A DNA stretch of 64,000 nucleotides. Source: Curvibacter sp. GTDB lineage: Bacteria; Pseudomonadota; Gammaproteobacteria; Burkholderiales; Burkholderiaceae_C. The notes under the pieces are model-generated. The model made no database searches. It was not told where the DNA came from and worked only from the letters and a program-made list of their open reading frames with translations. The translations under genes and the position numbers were made by a program. The DNA is taken from contig JAHRYV010000012.1 in assembly GCA_020621965.1 (NCBI GenBank), forward strand, positions 855 through 64,854. Reading direction: 5' to 3'. Position 1 is the first letter of the stretch, and every line of letters begins with the position of its first letter. Positions 22,225 to 34,351 of the stretch are shown piece after piece.

Positions 22225-23547
22225 TCAGAAGTTCACGCCCAGGTAGGTCTCGATCTTGCGCGCCGCAAAGTCCATCATCTCCCGGGTGAGCGAAGGCTGC
22301 ACGCCGATCCAGAAGGTGTTGTTCATGATGTTGTCGGTGTTGGTCAGCTCGCCGCTGATGCGGTAGCGCGCGCCGATCATGTAGGGCTGGCGCACCAGGT
22401 TGCCGGCAAACAGCAGGCGGGTGCCGACCTTGTTCTGGTCCAGGTAGGTCAGCAGGTCCAGGCGGGTGACCGGGCAGTTTTCCTTCAGGGTGATGGGGAA
22501 ACCGAACCAGGACGGATCCGAGTGCTCGGTGGCCTGGGGCAGCTGGAGGAATTCCTCGCAGTCCTTGAGGCGCTCCTTCAGGAAGGCGAAGTTGTCCTTG
22601 CGTGCCTGGATGAAGGCGGGGGCCTTGTCCAGCTGCGCCACACCGCAGGCGGCCTGCATGTCGGTGATCTTGAGGTTGTAGCCCAGGTGGCTGTAGGTGT
22701 ACTTGTGGTCGTAGCCTTCGGGCAGGTCACCCAGCTTCCAGCCGAAGCGCTTGCCGCAGGTGTTGTCCTTGCCGGGCGGGCAGTAGCAGTCGCGGCCCCA
22801 GTCGCGGAAGCTCTCGGCGATGGTCTTCAGTTCGTCATGGTTGGTGAAGACGGCGCCGCCTTCGCCCATGGTGATGTGGTGCGCCGGGTAGAAGCTCAGG
22901 GTGGCGATGTCGCCGAAGGTGCCCACCATCTGGCCGCGGTAGGTGCTGCCCAGGGCGTCGCAGCAGTCTTCCACCAGCCACAAATTGTGCTTCTTGCACA
23001 GGGCCGTCACCACGTCCAGGTTGAAGGGGTTGCCCAGGCTGTGCGCCAGCATGATGGCCTTGGTCTTGGGGCCGATGGCGGCTTCGATCTTGCTGGCGTC
23101 GATGTTGTGGGTCAGTCGGTCCACGTCGACGAACACCGGCACGGCGCCGAACTGGAGGATCGGGTTCACCGTGGTGGGGAAACCGGCGGCCACGCCGATG
23201 ACTTCGTCACCCTGCTTGATGGCGCGGTCACCCAGCTTGGGCGAGGTCAGCGTGCTGAAGGCGACCAGATTGGCTGAGGAGCCGGAGTTGACGGTGATGA
23301 GATGCTTGACGCCGATGAAGGCGGCGAGCTTTTTCTCGAACTCGGTGTTGAAGCGGCCCGTGGTCAGCCAGCCGTCCAGGGAGGCCTGCACCATGCTCTT
23401 GAGTTCGGCGGCATCGAGCAGCTTGCCGGAGGGCGGAACGGCGGTGGCACCGGGCAGGAAGGGTTGCGGCGCGAGCGCAATGGCCGCGTATTCGTCGACG
23501 AGGGCGGCGATCTGTGCGCGCAGGGCGAGGGTCTTGGCGTTTTCCAT
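22225..23547 (-). CDS. rfbH: CDP-6-deoxy-L-threo-D-glycero-4-hexulose-3-dehydrase (RfbH/E1)
   Basis: 440 aa; [18 protein letters not shown] (His for Lys), [43 protein letters not shown] with Fe-S Cys cluster. Confidence 0.95.
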   Translation of the reverse strand: MENAKTLALRAQIAALVDEYAAIALAPQPFLPGATAVPPSGKLLDAAELKSMVQASLDGWLTTGRFNTEFEKKLAAFIGVKHLITVNSGSSANLVAFSTLTSPKLGDRAIKQGDEVIGVAAGFPTTVNPILQFGAVPVFVDVDRLTHNIDASKIEAAIGPKTKAIMLAHSLGNPFNLDVVTALCKKHNLWLVEDCCDALGSTYRGQMVGTFGDIATLSFYPAHHITMGEGGAVFTNHDELKTIAESFRDWGRDCYCPPGKDNTCGKRFGWKLGDLPEGYDHKYTYSHLGYNLKITDMQAACGVAQLDKAPAFIQARKDNFAFLKERLKDCEEFLQLPQATEHSDPSWFGFPITLKENCPVTRLDLLTYLDQNKVGTRLLFAGNLVRQPYMIGARYRISGELTNTDNIMNNTFWIGVQPSLTREMMDFAARKIETYLGVNF

Positions 23548-23566
23548 AAGAGATCCGAAAGGCGGT

Positions 23567-24691
23567 TTAAGCCGAAGCAGGCGCGCCGGCGCGCGCCTGG
23601 TAGGTGTTGATCTGCGCCAGCGTCAGGGCACGCAGGTCGTCGCCGCGCTGCAGGCCGCGTGCCCAGTCGACCGTCAGGCCCAGGGCCTGCTGGAGGTTCA
23701 ACTGCGGGTGCCAGTCGAGGCGGTGTGCGGCTTTCGAGATGTCGAGCTTGAGGAAGTTGGCCTCGTGCGGGTGCTCGCCGGCGTCGATGCGCCAGGAGGC
23801 GCCTTCGCCCCAGAGCGCGGCCAGTTGGCGCACGATCCACTCCACCGGCTGGGTGTCGTCGCTGCGGGGGCCGAAATTGAAGGCCTCGGCAAAGACGGGG
23901 CCCTGCGTATGGAGGCGCTCGGCCAGCGTCAGGTAGCCGCGCAGCGGCTCCAGCACGTGCTGCCAGGGGCGGATGGCGCGCGGGCTGCGGATGACCACCG
24001 GCTTGCCTTGGGCGTAGGCGGTGAGGATGTCGGGGATCAGGCGGTCCGCCGCCCAGTCGCCGCCGCCGATCACATTGCCGGCCCGCGCAGTGGCCAGGGC
24101 CACGCCGTGCTGCGCGTGCTTCTCGGGGTTGAAGAACGAATTCCGGTAGGCCGAACTCACCAGCTCGGCGCAGCCCTTGCTGTTGCTGTAGGGGTCGTAG
24201 CCACCCATGGGCTCGTTCTCGCGATAGGCCCAGACCCATTCCTTGTTTTCGTAGCACTTGTCGGTGGTCACGTTGACCACGGCGCGCACGGACGGGCACT
24301 GGCGCACGGCTTCGAGCAGGTGGACGGTGCCCATGACGTTGGTGGAGTAGGTCTCCACCGGATCCACGTAGGAGCGGCGCACCAGCGGCTGGGCCGCCAT
24401 GTGGAGGACGATCTCCGGTGCGGCCTCGCGCATGGCGGTAGCCAGCGTGGCGGCGTCGCGGATGTCGCCGATGATGGACACCATGCCCTGGGCCACCCGG
24501 GCCGTCTCGAACAGGCTGGGCGTGGTCGGCGCCGGCAGGGCATACCCCGTGACCTGCGCGCCGAGCTGCTGCAGCCACAGGCTGAGCCAGCCGCCCTTGA
24601 AGCCGGTGTGGCCGGTCAGGAAGACGCGTTTGCCTTGCCAGAATGCCGGATTCACGGCCAGACCTTCCACGGCGCCTCGCCGCTTTGCCAC
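23567..24691 (-). CDS. rfbG: CDP-glucose 4,6-dehydratase
   Basis: 374 aa; [77 protein letters not shown]. Start may be internal near 24655. Confidence 0.96.
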   Translation of the reverse strand: MAKRRGAVEGLAVNPAFWQGKRVFLTGHTGFKGGWLSLWLQQLGAQVTGYALPAPTTPSLFETARVAQGMVSIIGDIRDAATLATAMREAAPEIVLHMAAQPLVRRSYVDPVETYSTNVMGTVHLLEAVRQCPSVRAVVNVTTDKCYENKEWVWAYRENEPMGGYDPYSNSKGCAELVSSAYRNSFFNPEKHAQHGVALATARAGNVIGGGDWAADRLIPDILTAYAQGKPVVIRSPRAIRPWQHVLEPLRGYLTLAERLHTQGPVFAEAFNFGPRSDDTQPVEWIVRQLAALWGEGASWRIDAGEHPHEANFLKLDISKAAHRLDWHPQLNLQQALGLTVDWARGLQRGDDLRALTLAQINTYQARAGAPASA

Positions 24692-25425
24692 AGTTCTTCC
24701 AGATGCGTCTTGTCGCGCAGGGTGTCCATGGGCTGCCAGAAGCCGTGGTGCTGATACGCGGCGAGCTGGCCTTGCTCGGCCAGGGTTTCCAGCGGCGCGC
24801 GCTCCCAGATGCAGCTGTCGCCATCGACGAGGTCGATCACGGAGGGCGACAGCACGAAGAAGCCGCCGTTGATCATGCCGCCGTCGCCCTTGGGTTTTTC
24901 CTTGAAGCTCTGCACCTTGTGGCCCGCCATGTCCAGGGCGCCAAAGCGGCCGGGGGGGTAAGTGGCGGTCAGCGTGGCCTTGACTTTCTGCGCCTTGTGG
25001 AAGGCAAGCAGTTGGGTGATGTCGACGTCGCTCACGCCGTCGCCATAGGTGAAGCAGAAGGCCTCTTCGCCCTGCAGATAGGGCGCCACACGCTTGAGGC
25101 GGCCGCCGGTCATGGTGTTGTCACCCGTGTCGATGAGGGTCACCTTCCAGGGCTCGGCACTCTGCTGGTGCACCTGCATGCTGTTGTTGCTCATGTCGAA
25201 GGTCACGTCCGACATGTGCAGGAAGTAGTTGGCGAAGTATTCCTTGATCAGGTAGCCCTTGTAGCCGCAGCAGATGATGAAGTCGTTGATCCCGTGGTGG
25301 GAGTAGATCTTCATGATGTGCCAGAGGATGGGCTTGCCGCCGATTTCGATCATCGGCTTGGGCTTGAGATGGGTTTCCTCGGAGATTCGGGTGCCGAGGC
25401 CGCCGGCCAGGATGACTGCTTTCAT
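24652..25425 (-). CDS. rfbF: Glucose-1-phosphate cytidylyltransferase
   Basis: 257 aa; [64 protein letters not shown]. Confidence 0.97.
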   Translation of the reverse strand: MKAVILAGGLGTRISEETHLKPKPMIEIGGKPILWHIMKIYSHHGINDFIICCGYKGYLIKEYFANYFLHMSDVTFDMSNNSMQVHQQSAEPWKVTLIDTGDNTMTGGRLKRVAPYLQGEEAFCFTYGDGVSDVDITQLLAFHKAQKVKATLTATYPPGRFGALDMAGHKVQSFKEKPKGDGGMINGGFFVLSPSVIDLVDGDSCIWERAPLETLAEQGQLAAYQHHGFWQPMDTLRDKTHLEELWQSGEAPWKVWP

Positions 25426-25481
25426 ATCGGACTAAGGGGAGTAAATTGGGAATTCGGGGCGATCAAACCCCTCAATGATAA

Positions 25482-26507
25482 CTACTTGACCTGCCGCGCC
25501 TGCAGGTCTTTGCCGATCCGTTCGACGATGGTCTGCACCACGCGTTCCGAGCTGAATCGCCGTGCGGTCTCGCTGGCCAGGAAATCCCGGATATTGCGCT
25601 GGTAACCAACGAAATCGGCATCGGAGATGGCCAGCAGGTGCTGATGCACCTCGGCGGTGTTGCGGAAGTTCCGGCGGTCGACAAAGCAGCCGGCGGGGAT
25701 GTAGTCCAGCACGTTGTCGGCACCCCAATACACCGGGACACAGCCCTGGACCAGGCTGTCGAAGATCTTCTCGGTGATGTAGTTGGACAGGTCGCGGCTG
25801 TTTTCGTAGCAGTAGGAGAAGCGGGCCCGCCGCAGCACGGCGGCCTTGTCCCTGACCTCTCCCCGGTAGCTCGGGAACGGGGGAATGCCGAACAGGCGCG
25901 TCTTGAGCCGGGAGACGCTGCGCGCCAGGCGGCCGGCGAGCGTGAACGCCGGGGTTGATTTGTCCCAGCCCAGGCCGTAGAGCTCAAACCTGTCGGGCGC
26001 ATGTCTTTCGTACCAGCGGATCGTCTTGAGGCGCTCCAGGTACAGATCGCTGGGCAACAGCTCCTTGAACGCCTTGTTGGCATTGATCAGGCAACTGAAG
26101 ATGGTCCTTTGCTCCGGTCCGGGGAAGTCGTCCCAGATCATCGGGTAGGGGATGAGGATGGGCACCAGGTTCGGCAGCTGAAACAGCCGGACATCCCAGG
26201 CGAATGCCAGCTCGAACTGCCGGCAATATTCGGCGCTGGCATTGAGCTGGTTGATGTTGGGATTTTCCAGCGCGATCAGGTAACGGGGCCGGGTCGTGGC
26301 GGACAGCGGCCGGCCTTCGAGATGGATGTCGAACGCCACGTCCTTGCCGGTATTGAGATCCGGCGTGTTGATCTCGATGCCGCGCTCCAGAAACTTCTGC
26401 CGCAGCAGGCGCGGCGTGAAGGTCGGGTTGTGGCGATGGACCGAGTCTTCGGTGGCAAACATCGAGTTGTTGCTGTGGCCATCGGCGTGAATGCTGGCGT
26501 AGATCAT
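25482..26507 (-). CDS. GT10-like (alpha-1,3/4-fucosyltransferase family) glycosyltransferase
   Basis: YCYENSRDLSNYITEKIFDSLVQGCVPVYWGADNVLDYIPAGCFVDRRNF matches the GT10 signature. Start refined to MIYASIHADGH at 26507, overlapping the upstream stop. Confidence 0.88.
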   Translation of the reverse strand: MIYASIHADGHSNNSMFATEDSVHRHNPTFTPRLLRQKFLERGIEINTPDLNTGKDVAFDIHLEGRPLSATTRPRYLIALENPNINQLNASAEYCRQFELAFAWDVRLFQLPNLVPILIPYPMIWDDFPGPEQRTIFSCLINANKAFKELLPSDLYLERLKTIRWYERHAPDRFELYGLGWDKSTPAFTLAGRLARSVSRLKTRLFGIPPFPSYRGEVRDKAAVLRRARFSYCYENSRDLSNYITEKIFDSLVQGCVPVYWGADNVLDYIPAGCFVDRRNFRNTAEVHQHLLAISDADFVGYQRNIRDFLASETARRFSSERVVQTIVERIGKDLQARQVK

Positions 26508-27418
26508 GACCGGGAAGTCCACTTGACGAGTGCGCGCCGAAGCAGCGCGCGGTAGGTGTCCAGACGTGCATACCGCCGCCACCGGTAGTGCCGCAGGAAG
26601 CGGGCGGCGATGCTCTGCCGCACCGGATGCGAGGTCCCGGCGGATTTCAGGATCATCGGCTTGTAGATGAAGGAGCAGCGATAGTCCTGCAGGATGCCTG
26701 CGCCCAGTTCGCGCCGCTGCTGTTTCAGGTAGCCCAGGAAACGCAGGCGATCCCGCCGCGATTCGATGCTGCCGTCATTGCCGCCGTGCAGCCGGTAGGT
26801 CATCAGCGGCTTGCTGACCCACACGGTGAGACCCGCGCCCGCCAGGCGCAGCAGCCAGGTGACGTCGGAGTACTTGCCTTCGCCGGGGTGGAAGCGTGTC
26901 GTGCCGACCGCCGCGCGCTGATAGACGTAACCGGGAAAGGGGGCGATGCCGGACTGGTAGCGGGCAAAGTAGCGGACCGCGAGTTGACGCGGGGATGTTA
27001 TGAGTTCGTAGCGGCGACCGGACAGGATGGCCAGGCGGGGCTGCCGCTTGCCGAGTGATTCAATGTAGGCGTTGCAGCCGAAGGCGATCGCCTGCGGATA
27101 AGCCTGGATGGCCGCCTTCACCTCCTGCACGAAGTCGGGCGCCATGAGGTCGTCGTCGTGGAAAAGGCAGAAATGCGTGCCCTGCGCCTCTTCGATGCAG
27201 CGGTTGAAATGCTCCAGCGCGGCGAGCATGGGCTGCCGGCGCACGTAGTTCACGCCGGGGAAATCCTGGCGCACCATCTGTTCCACCCGGTCGTCGCTGG
27301 AGTTGTCCGAAACCGTCAGCGTGAACTCCTGGTCGGTCTGGGCCAGCACGGACCGAATCGCCTGTCGGGCATCGTCCGGGCGGTTGTGGCAAAGGATGTA
27401 GAGAGACAGGGCGCTCAT
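26504..27418 (-). CDS. Glycosyltransferase family 2 protein
   Basis: 304 aa; LSLYILCHNRPDDARQAIRSVLAQTDQEFTLTVSDNSSDD, FCLFHDDDLMAPDFV. Confidence 0.9.
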   Translation of the reverse strand: MSALSLYILCHNRPDDARQAIRSVLAQTDQEFTLTVSDNSSDDRVEQMVRQDFPGVNYVRRQPMLAALEHFNRCIEEAQGTHFCLFHDDDLMAPDFVQEVKAAIQAYPQAIAFGCNAYIESLGKRQPRLAILSGRRYELITSPRQLAVRYFARYQSGIAPFPGYVYQRAAVGTTRFHPGEGKYSDVTWLLRLAGAGLTVWVSKPLMTYRLHGGNDGSIESRRDRLRFLGYLKQQRRELGAGILQDYRCSFIYKPMILKSAGTSHPVRQSIAARFLRHYRWRRYARLDTYRALLRRALVKWTSRS

Positions 27419-27425
27419 GGCGGGG

Positions 27426-28313
27426 TCAGATACGGCCCAGCTTGCGCCGCAGCCGCCGCCCGAGGCGCGACAGCCCGTTGCCGCCTTCGCGCGGCCAGTC
27501 CATATCGCGTTCCCAGGCGGATTGGTAGATCACGCCGCAGTAGAACCGGGCCAACTGTTCGGTGGTGAGGCCGGCGCGGCGGTCCTGGTCGTATTGCCAA
27601 GCATAGTGATAGACCTTGAACAGGGCCTGGCAGGGCAGCAAGGGCACGGCCTGGTAGGCGAGCAGGGCTTCGCCATACCAGCGCGATTCGATCGGCGCCT
27701 GGGCGATGGCGTCGGCAAAGCTCATGCCGCGCGGTTGCAGGTAGCGCTCGTCCAGGCTTTGCCAGACGGCGCAGTGCCACACCAGCGGGAAGGGCCCGAA
27801 GCTGTAACGCCGGCCCTGCCGCTGGAAGAGCTGCTGCACCAGATCCGCCTCGCGCCCGAAGGCGTCGACGATGCGCTCGCGCTTGTGGCGCAAGGCATCT
27901 TCCAGCAGATCGTGCGCCTCGTCCATCATGGTGTAGGGCACCCCCTCGGGAGTCATGAAGTCGGCCAGGCCGAAGGGGCGGATGAACACCGCATCCGAGT
28001 CCAGACAGACAAAGGCGGTGGAGAGTCCCAGGCGCCAGAATTCGGACTTGATGACCTGCTGGGCGACGCTGCCCGGCATGGCGCGCAGCTGTTCGACATC
28101 GATGCGCGGCGAAGCGCGCAGGATATCCTCGTCCGCCAACACCTCCACCCCTAGCGGGGCCAGATGTTCACGAAACAGCGGCAGTTCCGTCTGGGGCGCG
28201 GAGACATAAAAGGGGAGACCCTCCGCATTGAACTGACGTATGGATTCGGCCAGGCGCACCACCCGCCGCAGGTCGGTGCTGTAGCTCTTGCAGTAAAGCG
28301 CCAGCGGCTTCAT
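27426..28313 (-). CDS. DUF6492-like putative glycosyltransferase
   Basis: 295 aa; LALYCKSYSTDLRRVVRLAESIRQFN, VCLDSDAVFIRPF; located inside the glycan cluster. Confidence 0.65.
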   Translation of the reverse strand: MKPLALYCKSYSTDLRRVVRLAESIRQFNAEGLPFYVSAPQTELPLFREHLAPLGVEVLADEDILRASPRIDVEQLRAMPGSVAQQVIKSEFWRLGLSTAFVCLDSDAVFIRPFGLADFMTPEGVPYTMMDEAHDLLEDALRHKRERIVDAFGREADLVQQLFQRQGRRYSFGPFPLVWHCAVWQSLDERYLQPRGMSFADAIAQAPIESRWYGEALLAYQAVPLLPCQALFKVYHYAWQYDQDRRAGLTTEQLARFYCGVIYQSAWERDMDWPREGGNGLSRLGRRLRRKLGRI

Positions 28314-29022
28314 GCGCGCCGGTCTTCGTAGGCGGTGGCGACCTTCAGGTAGAACTGCACCGGGTTCGTCGCCCGCGCGACCATGATGCGGCGCAGGGTG
28401 TAGGGGTCGGCGCCGTCGTGCACACGACCGCGCTGGGTAGTGGTGGCCGTGACGTAGCCGGCTGCCTGCACCATGTCGCGGTGTTCGGGGCTGAACCAGC
28501 CGTAGGGATAACAGAAATGCCGCACTTCGAAGCCCGCGGCCTGCTCAAGCTCCTGCTTGGAGCGGCTGATCTCATCGCGGGCCTGCGGCGGCGGCAGTTC
28601 GGTCAGCTTGGCGTGCGTGCAGGTGTGCGAGCCGATGTCCATACCGGCGTCGCGCCACGCCCGCCAGTCGTCCAGCGTCATCAGCGGCTTTTGCGCCACC
28701 TTGCCCTGGTCCCAGCTGTTGCTGCCGCCGATCAGGCGGCTGACGCCGTAGCAGGTGGCCGTGAAGCCGTTCTTCTGCAGCACGGGCAGGGCGTTGTGCA
28801 GATTGTTCTGGTAGCCGTCGTCGAAGGTGATGCCCACCACCTTGCCTTGCTTCTGGCCCGTCAGATAAGGCTCGAGGTCGCGCATGGACAGGCCGCGGTA
28901 GCCCAGCAGCTTCAGCATGCGCATCTGCCAGGCGAAGGAGGAGGGCGCCACGATCAGGCCGCGCAGGGGCGTGCCGCGCGGCGGCGGTGCATCGACCTGG
29001 TGGTACATGAGGATGGGAATGT

Positions 29023-29026
<4 letters not shown>
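28310..29026 (-). CDS. Polysaccharide deacetylase family protein
   Basis: 238 aa; IPILMYHQVD, VVGITFDDGYQNN, IGSHTCTHAKLTEL, FCYPYGWFSPEH (CE4 motifs). Confidence 0.95.
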
Positions 29027-30770
<1,744 letters not shown>

Positions 30771-30774
<4 letters not shown>

Positions 30775-31562
30775 GGCTTGTTGCCCGCCTTGGCCGCCGG
30801 CGCCTTCCAGGCCTCGCCTTTCTGCATCTCCAGCGCCTTCACATAGCGGTAGAAGGTGCCCTCGAAGTTGCCCAGCGCGATCATGAAGCCGGCCCAGCCG
30901 TCCAGGAAACCGAGCTTGAAGACGTAGTGCTTGACGAAGGACCAGAGGCCATGCGCCAGCGCCGAGCCCATGGAGATCTTCTTGTGCACGATCTTCTCGG
31001 CCCCCAGGCTGGAGTAGCGGTTGGCCTTGTGCATGACCTCGGCCATGTTCTTGAACGGGAATTGCCAGATGGAGTTCTGCAGCGTGCCGATGGGCTTGTC
31101 GCTGTGCAGCACGTAACCTTCGTGCACGGGTTTGAGGTCGTAGCTCATCTTGCCCTTGCGGAACAGCTGCGGCTGGCGGAAGTTGGGGTACCAGCCGGAG
31201 TGCCTGATCCAGCGGCCCATGAAGTAGTTGCGCCGCGGCACGCGCCAGACGTCCAGCGAGCCCGGATCATTGGCGATCGCCCGCACCTCGGCGGCCACCT
31301 CGGGGGTGCAACGCTCGTCAGCGTCGATGCTGAAGATCCATTCATGCGTGCAGGCCGCGATGGCCTGGTTGCGCAGGTCGCCAAAGCCCTTGAATTCCAC
31401 CTGCACCACGCGCGCGCCCAGGCGGGTGGCAATGTCGGACGTACCGTCGGTGCTGTGCGAGTCCACCACGATGATCTCGTCCGCCCACTTCGCGCTCTCG
31501 ATGGTGGCGGCGACCTTTTCGGCCTCGTTGTAGGCGATGATGTAGACGGAAATTTTGCTCAT
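30771..31562 (-). CDS. Glycosyltransferase family 2 protein (WaaE/KdtX-like LPS core)
   Basis: 263 aa; ISVYIIAYNEAEKVAATIESAKWADEIIVVDSHSTDGTSDIATRLGARV, WIFSIDADERCTPE. Confidence 0.88.
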
Positions 31563-31633
31563 CAGGGGGTGGTAGTATTCAGCGGCTCGGCCATGCGGCG
31601 CGGGCTGTCTTGAGACGAGTAGTCTAGTTCAAA

Positions 31634-32488
31634 ATGAAACCCTCCCAGCCCGTTTCCGTGGTCATCACCACCTACAACCGCAGCGATGCGCTGCTGGCGG
31701 TGCTCGCGGGACTGGCGCGACAGACCGACCGCCATTTTGAGGTGGTCGTGGCCGACGATGGCTCGCGCGACGAACACCGGCGCGCCATACTGGACTCGGC
31801 GCTGGCGCGCGAGCTCAAGGTGATCCACGTCTGGCATCCTGACGTCGGCTTCACCGCCTCCAAGGTCCGCAACCGCGGCGTCGCGTCGGCCCAGGGGCCC
31901 TACATCATCTTCATGGACGGCGATTGCGTGCCGGAGGTCGATTTCATCGCCCGCCACAAGCTGCTGGCCGAACCGGGGCATTTCGTCAACGGCAGTCGGG
32001 TGCTGCTCTCGCCCGGGCTGACGCAGCGGGTCATCGCCGGGGCCGAGCAGATCTGCGGCCGCAGCGCCTTCTATTGGCTGGCGCAGCGCCTGCGCGGCCA
32101 TGCCAGCAAGTTGACCCATCTGCTGCGCCTGCCGGATTGGCGCGGCCGGGTCCACCCCGAGTTCTACTGGAAGGGCATCCGCAGCTGCAATATGGGCGTA
32201 TGGCGCAGCGACTACGAGCGCGTGGACGGTTTCGACGAGTCCTTCATCGGCTGGGGCCACGAGGACGCCGACTTCGTGCTGCGCCTGCATCACGCCGGTG
32301 TGGCGCGCAAGAACGGTTTTTGCGCCACCGAGGTGTTCCATCTCTGGCACAAGGAAGCCGCGCGCGACCAGGAATCGCGCAATGCGCTCACGGTGCGCGC
32401 TCGCGCGCAGTCGGACATCGTGCGTGCTGCCTCCGGTTATGCTCAGGTTCGTCCGAACGATGATGTCGTGATTACTAGATTGGGATAA
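31634..32488 (+). CDS. Glycosyltransferase family 2 protein
   Basis: 284 aa; SVVITTYNRSDALLAVLAGLARQTDRHFEVVVADDGSRDE, GWGHEDADFVLRLHHAGV. Confidence 0.92.
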   Translation: MKPSQPVSVVITTYNRSDALLAVLAGLARQTDRHFEVVVADDGSRDEHRRAILDSALARELKVIHVWHPDVGFTASKVRNRGVASAQGPYIIFMDGDCVPEVDFIARHKLLAEPGHFVNGSRVLLSPGLTQRVIAGAEQICGRSAFYWLAQRLRGHASKLTHLLRLPDWRGRVHPEFYWKGIRSCNMGVWRSDYERVDGFDESFIGWGHEDADFVLRLHHAGVARKNGFCATEVFHLWHKEAARDQESRNALTVRARAQSDIVRAASGYAQVRPNDDVVITRLG

Positions 32489-32495
32489 TCCAAGG

Positions 32496-33776
32496 ATGAT
32501 GAAACGATTACTGCTGAGTTTGTTGACCGCGCTGGCCCTGCTGCCGGCGCAAGCCCAGTTCCGGGTCGAAGTCTCCGGCGTAGGTCTGACCCAGCTGCCG
32601 ATCGGCCTGGCCACCTTCCGGGGCGAGGACGATGCGCCGCAGAAGATCAGCGCCATCGTCCAGGCGGACCTGGAGCGCAGCGGGCAGTTCCGTCCGGTGA
32701 CGGTCAAGACCGGGCAGCTCGACGAGAACGCCCGTCCGGACCTGGCGCCCTGGCGCCAGAATGGCGCGGATTCCCTGGTGGCCGGCAGCGTGTCCAGGCT
32801 GGCCGATGGCCGTTATGACGTGCGTTTCCGCCTCTGGGATGTGGTGGCCGGGCGCGACCTGGGCGGCCAAGGCTTCTCCGTCACTACGGCCGATCTGCGT
32901 CTGGCGGCGCATCGCATCGCTGATTTCGTCTACGAGAAGCTGACCGGCGACAAGGGCGTCTTCTCTACCCGCATCGCCTACGTGACCAAGGTCGGGCCGC
33001 GTTACCACCTGTGGGTGGCCGATGCCGACGGCGAGGGCGCCCAGCCCGCCCTGACCAGCCCCGAGCCCATCATCTCGCCTTCCTGGTCGCCCGACGGCCG
33101 GCAGCTGGCCTATGTGTCCTTCGAGTCGCGCAAGCCGGTGGTGTACATCCACGACGTGGCAAGCGGCAAGCGCCGCCTGGTGGCCAATTTCCGAGGCTCG
33201 AACAGCGCGCCGGCCTGGTCGCCGGACGGTCGCACGCTGGCCGTGACGCTGAGTCGCGACGGCGGCTCGCAGCTGTACACGCTGGACGTCACTGGCGGTA
33301 GCGCCGAACCGCGCCGCCTGACCCAGTCGTCCAGCATCGACACCGAGCCCCTCTACTCGCATGACGGCCAGTTCATCTACTTCGTCAGCGATCGCGGCGG
33401 CAGTCCCCAGATCTATCGCATGCCCGCTGCCGGCGGCACGCCGGAGCGGGTCACTTTTACTGGCTCTTACAACATTTCGCCGTCGCTGAGTTCGGACGGT
33501 CGGTGGATCGCTTATATTTCCCGGGTTAGTGGTTCCTTCAAGCTGCACGTGATGGAGCTGACCACAGGCAATGTCGTGGCCCTGACCGAAACTGCAGCGG
33601 ACGAAAACCCGAGTTTTGCCCCCAACAGCCGACTGATCCTCTATGCGACCAAGCAGCAGGAGCGCGAGGCGCTGATGACCACCACGCTGGACGGCAAGAT
33701 CAAGGCCCGGCTGGCCGGGCAGGGCGGCGACATCCGGGAACCCGACTGGGGACCTTTCCACAAGCAGGTTAAATAA
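32496..33776 (+). CDS. tolB: Tol-Pal system beta propeller protein TolB
   Basis: 426 aa; secretion signal; SPSWSPDGRQLAYVSFESRKPVVYIHDVASGKRR, SAPAWSPDGRTLAVTLSRDG. Confidence 0.97.
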   Translation: MMKRLLLSLLTALALLPAQAQFRVEVSGVGLTQLPIGLATFRGEDDAPQKISAIVQADLERSGQFRPVTVKTGQLDENARPDLAPWRQNGADSLVAGSVSRLADGRYDVRFRLWDVVAGRDLGGQGFSVTTADLRLAAHRIADFVYEKLTGDKGVFSTRIAYVTKVGPRYHLWVADADGEGAQPALTSPEPIISPSWSPDGRQLAYVSFESRKPVVYIHDVASGKRRLVANFRGSNSAPAWSPDGRTLAVTLSRDGGSQLYTLDVTGGSAEPRRLTQSSSIDTEPLYSHDGQFIYFVSDRGGSPQIYRMPAAGGTPERVTFTGSYNISPSLSSDGRWIAYISRVSGSFKLHVMELTTGNVVALTETAADENPSFAPNSRLILYATKQQEREALMTTTLDGKIKARLAGQGGDIREPDWGPFHKQVK

Positions 33777-33799
33777 GTTCATTCGATACAACAGGAGTA

Positions 33800-34330
33800 A
33801 TGACGATGGCGATGAAGAAAATTGCATTGATCGGCGCCGTGGCGCTGGTGATGGCTGGCTGCTCGAGCGTGAACCTCGACAACCCGCCGGTTGAAGAACG
33901 TACCGGCGGTGCTGCCGCGACCACCGCTGGCGACAGCGTCGTGGCCAAGACCTCGGTGGCGCCCGTCGACGAGGCCAAGTCCGCCCAGGACGCCATCGCC
34001 AATGTGGCCCGCCTGGTGTACTTCGACTACGACAGCTATGTCATCAAGCCCGAGTTCCAGTCCCTGATCGACGCCCACGCCCGTTACCTCAAGGCCGACA
34101 AGAACCGCAAGGTGGTGATCGAGGGCCATGCTGACGAGCGCGGCGGCCGCGAGTACAACCTGGCCCTGGGTCAGCGCCGTTCCGAGGCCGTGCGCCGCGC
34201 GCTGGGTCTGCTGGGCGTGGCCGACGGCCAGGTCGAGGCCGTGAGCTTCGGCAAGGAAAAGCCGGTGGCCCTGGGCAGCAACGAGGCTGCCTGGTCCAAG
34301 AACCGCCGCGCCGAGTTCAGCTACCGCTGA
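33800..34330 (+). CDS. pal: Peptidoglycan-associated lipoprotein Pal
   Basis: 176 aa; lipobox VMAGC; VYFDYDSYVIKPEFQ, IEGHADERGGREYNLALGQRRSEAVR. Confidence 0.97.
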   Translation: MTMAMKKIALIGAVALVMAGCSSVNLDNPPVEERTGGAAATTAGDSVVAKTSVAPVDEAKSAQDAIANVARLVYFDYDSYVIKPEFQSLIDAHARYLKADKNRKVVIEGHADERGGREYNLALGQRRSEAVRRALGLLGVADGQVEAVSFGKEKPVALGSNEAAWSKNRRAEFSYR

Positions 34331-34351
34331 TCGCCAGCCGGAGTCGCGCCG

